NCBI GenBank assembly: GCA_031282935.1
Contig: JAITCS010000215.1
Span: 1 to 7,561, forward strand
Source: Cellulomonadaceae bacterium
GTDB lineage: Bacteria > Actinomycetota > Actinomycetes > Actinomycetales > Cellulomonadaceae
Direction of reading: 5' to 3'
Length of the DNA stretch: 7,561 nucleotides
The translations under genes were made by a program, and so were the position numbers. The notes below the pieces were generated by a model that was not told where the DNA came from, ran no database searches, and saw nothing but the letters and a program-made list of their open reading frames with translations. Positions 6,122 to 7,561 of this stretch are shown here, one piece after another; position 1 is the first letter of the stretch, and every line of letters begins with the position of its first letter.

Positions 6122-6156
6122 GTGCCGCCCACCAAGGGCGGAGGGGCATGCGGCAC
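6122..6156 (+). promoter_or_regulatory. Competing hairpins in the clpX leader
   Basis: CCGCCC (6125-6130) pairs with GGGCGG (6136-6141) around a 5-nt loop, ACCAA. Alternatively GTGCCGC (6122-6128) pairs with GCGGCAC (6150-6156). The two share bases 6125-6128 and cannot both form. A third option pairs AGGG (6142-6145) with CCCT (6156-6159). The structure ends 8 nt before the clpX ribosome site, so switching could change access to it. Pairing is seen; regulation is inferred. Confidence 0.4.
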
Positions 6157-6164
6157 CCTGGCCT

Positions 6165-6172
6165 AGAGAGGA
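6165..6172 (+). promoter_or_regulatory. Ribosome binding site fixing the clpX start
   Basis: AGAGAGGA ends 7 nt before ATG at 6180, supporting that start over the in-frame GTG at 6114. The same pentamer, CCTAG, flanks it on both sides (6162-6166 and 6173-6177). Since CTAG is self-complementary, the site could sit in the loop of a weak 4-bp stem. Confidence 0.75.
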
Positions 6173-6179
6173 CCTAGCG

Positions 6180-7460
<1,281 letters not shown>

Positions 7461-7490
7461 CCGAAATCCAAGCTAGGAGTCCTCATTAGT

Positions 7491-7514
7491 CGAGCGCGTT
7501 TTCTTTAGCGCTCG
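7491..7514 (+). terminator. Hairpin downstream of clpX, possible terminator
   Basis: CGAGCGC (7491-7497) and GCGCTCG (7508-7514) form a perfect 7-bp stem with a 10-nt T-rich loop (7498-7507). It starts 31 nt after the clpX stop. No T-run follows, which is common for actinobacterial terminators but leaves the call uncertain. Confidence 0.4.
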
Positions 7515-7561
7515 GGGTAATTGCGGAGGTTGCACAAAGTCGCGCATTAAAAAAATGAAGC

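Noticed and set aside
6114..6179. GTG at 6114 as an earlier, 448-residue clpX start
   Set aside because: The extra 22 residues have no counterpart in ClpX and cover hairpin-forming leader sequence. ATG 6180 has a strong ribosome site and the family N-terminus.
5764..6179. tRNA or other structured RNA gene in the clpP2-clpX gap
   Set aside because: No tRNA arms, CCA end or T-loop sequence were found. The hairpins seen belong to repeat units and the clpX leader.

Overview
The window reads as part of an actinobacterial chromosome of moderate G+C content. The evidence is the gene order tig-clpP1-clpP2-clpX, the two distinct ClpP paralogues of the ClpP1/ClpP2 type, and a ClpX whose N-terminus closely follows the actinobacterial form (MARIGD, then [20 protein letters not shown]). 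The genus cannot be named from sequence alone; an Actinomycetales/Micrococcales-type host is a reasonable guess. All five genes lie on the + strand.

Layout. Bases 1-2660 hold the 3' part of a GH115 glycosidase (xylan alpha-glucuronidase family), cut by the window start. The 182-bp gap 2661-2842 carries competing inverted repeats and a weak promoter candidate. Trigger factor (tig) occupies 2843-4276 with a GTG start. A 138-bp gap with two copies of one 10-bp palindrome around a second palindrome precedes clpP1 (4415-5038). clpP2 (5074-5763) follows after 35 bp, so the pair is probably co-transcribed. The 416-bp gap 5764-6179 is the least ordinary part of the window. Its first 240 bp are an irregular array of GGTTGAGCCTGTCGAAACC-type intergenic repeats, some intact and some interrupted by inserts that can fold. 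The rest is a probable clpX promoter with an operator-like inverted repeat over the -10 element, and a leader that can form competing hairpins. clpX fills 6180-7460, followed by a hairpin at 7491-7514. No gene is seen in 7461-7561.

How the genes work together. Trigger factor meets nascent chains at the ribosome exit. ClpP1 and ClpP2 form the mixed proteolytic barrel typical of actinobacteria. ClpX is the AAA+ unfoldase that feeds it. All catalytic and nucleotide-binding residues looked for are present, so the machine looks intact. The GH115 enzyme belongs to plant polysaccharide use and has no obvious link to proteostasis; it is probably an accessory neighbour.

I did not find a convincing new multi-gene system. 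The points worth a second look are the repeat array separating clpX from clpP1P2, the possible regulatory structures upstream of clpX, clpP1 and tig, and a nearly identical 29-bp tract shared by the clpP paralogues.
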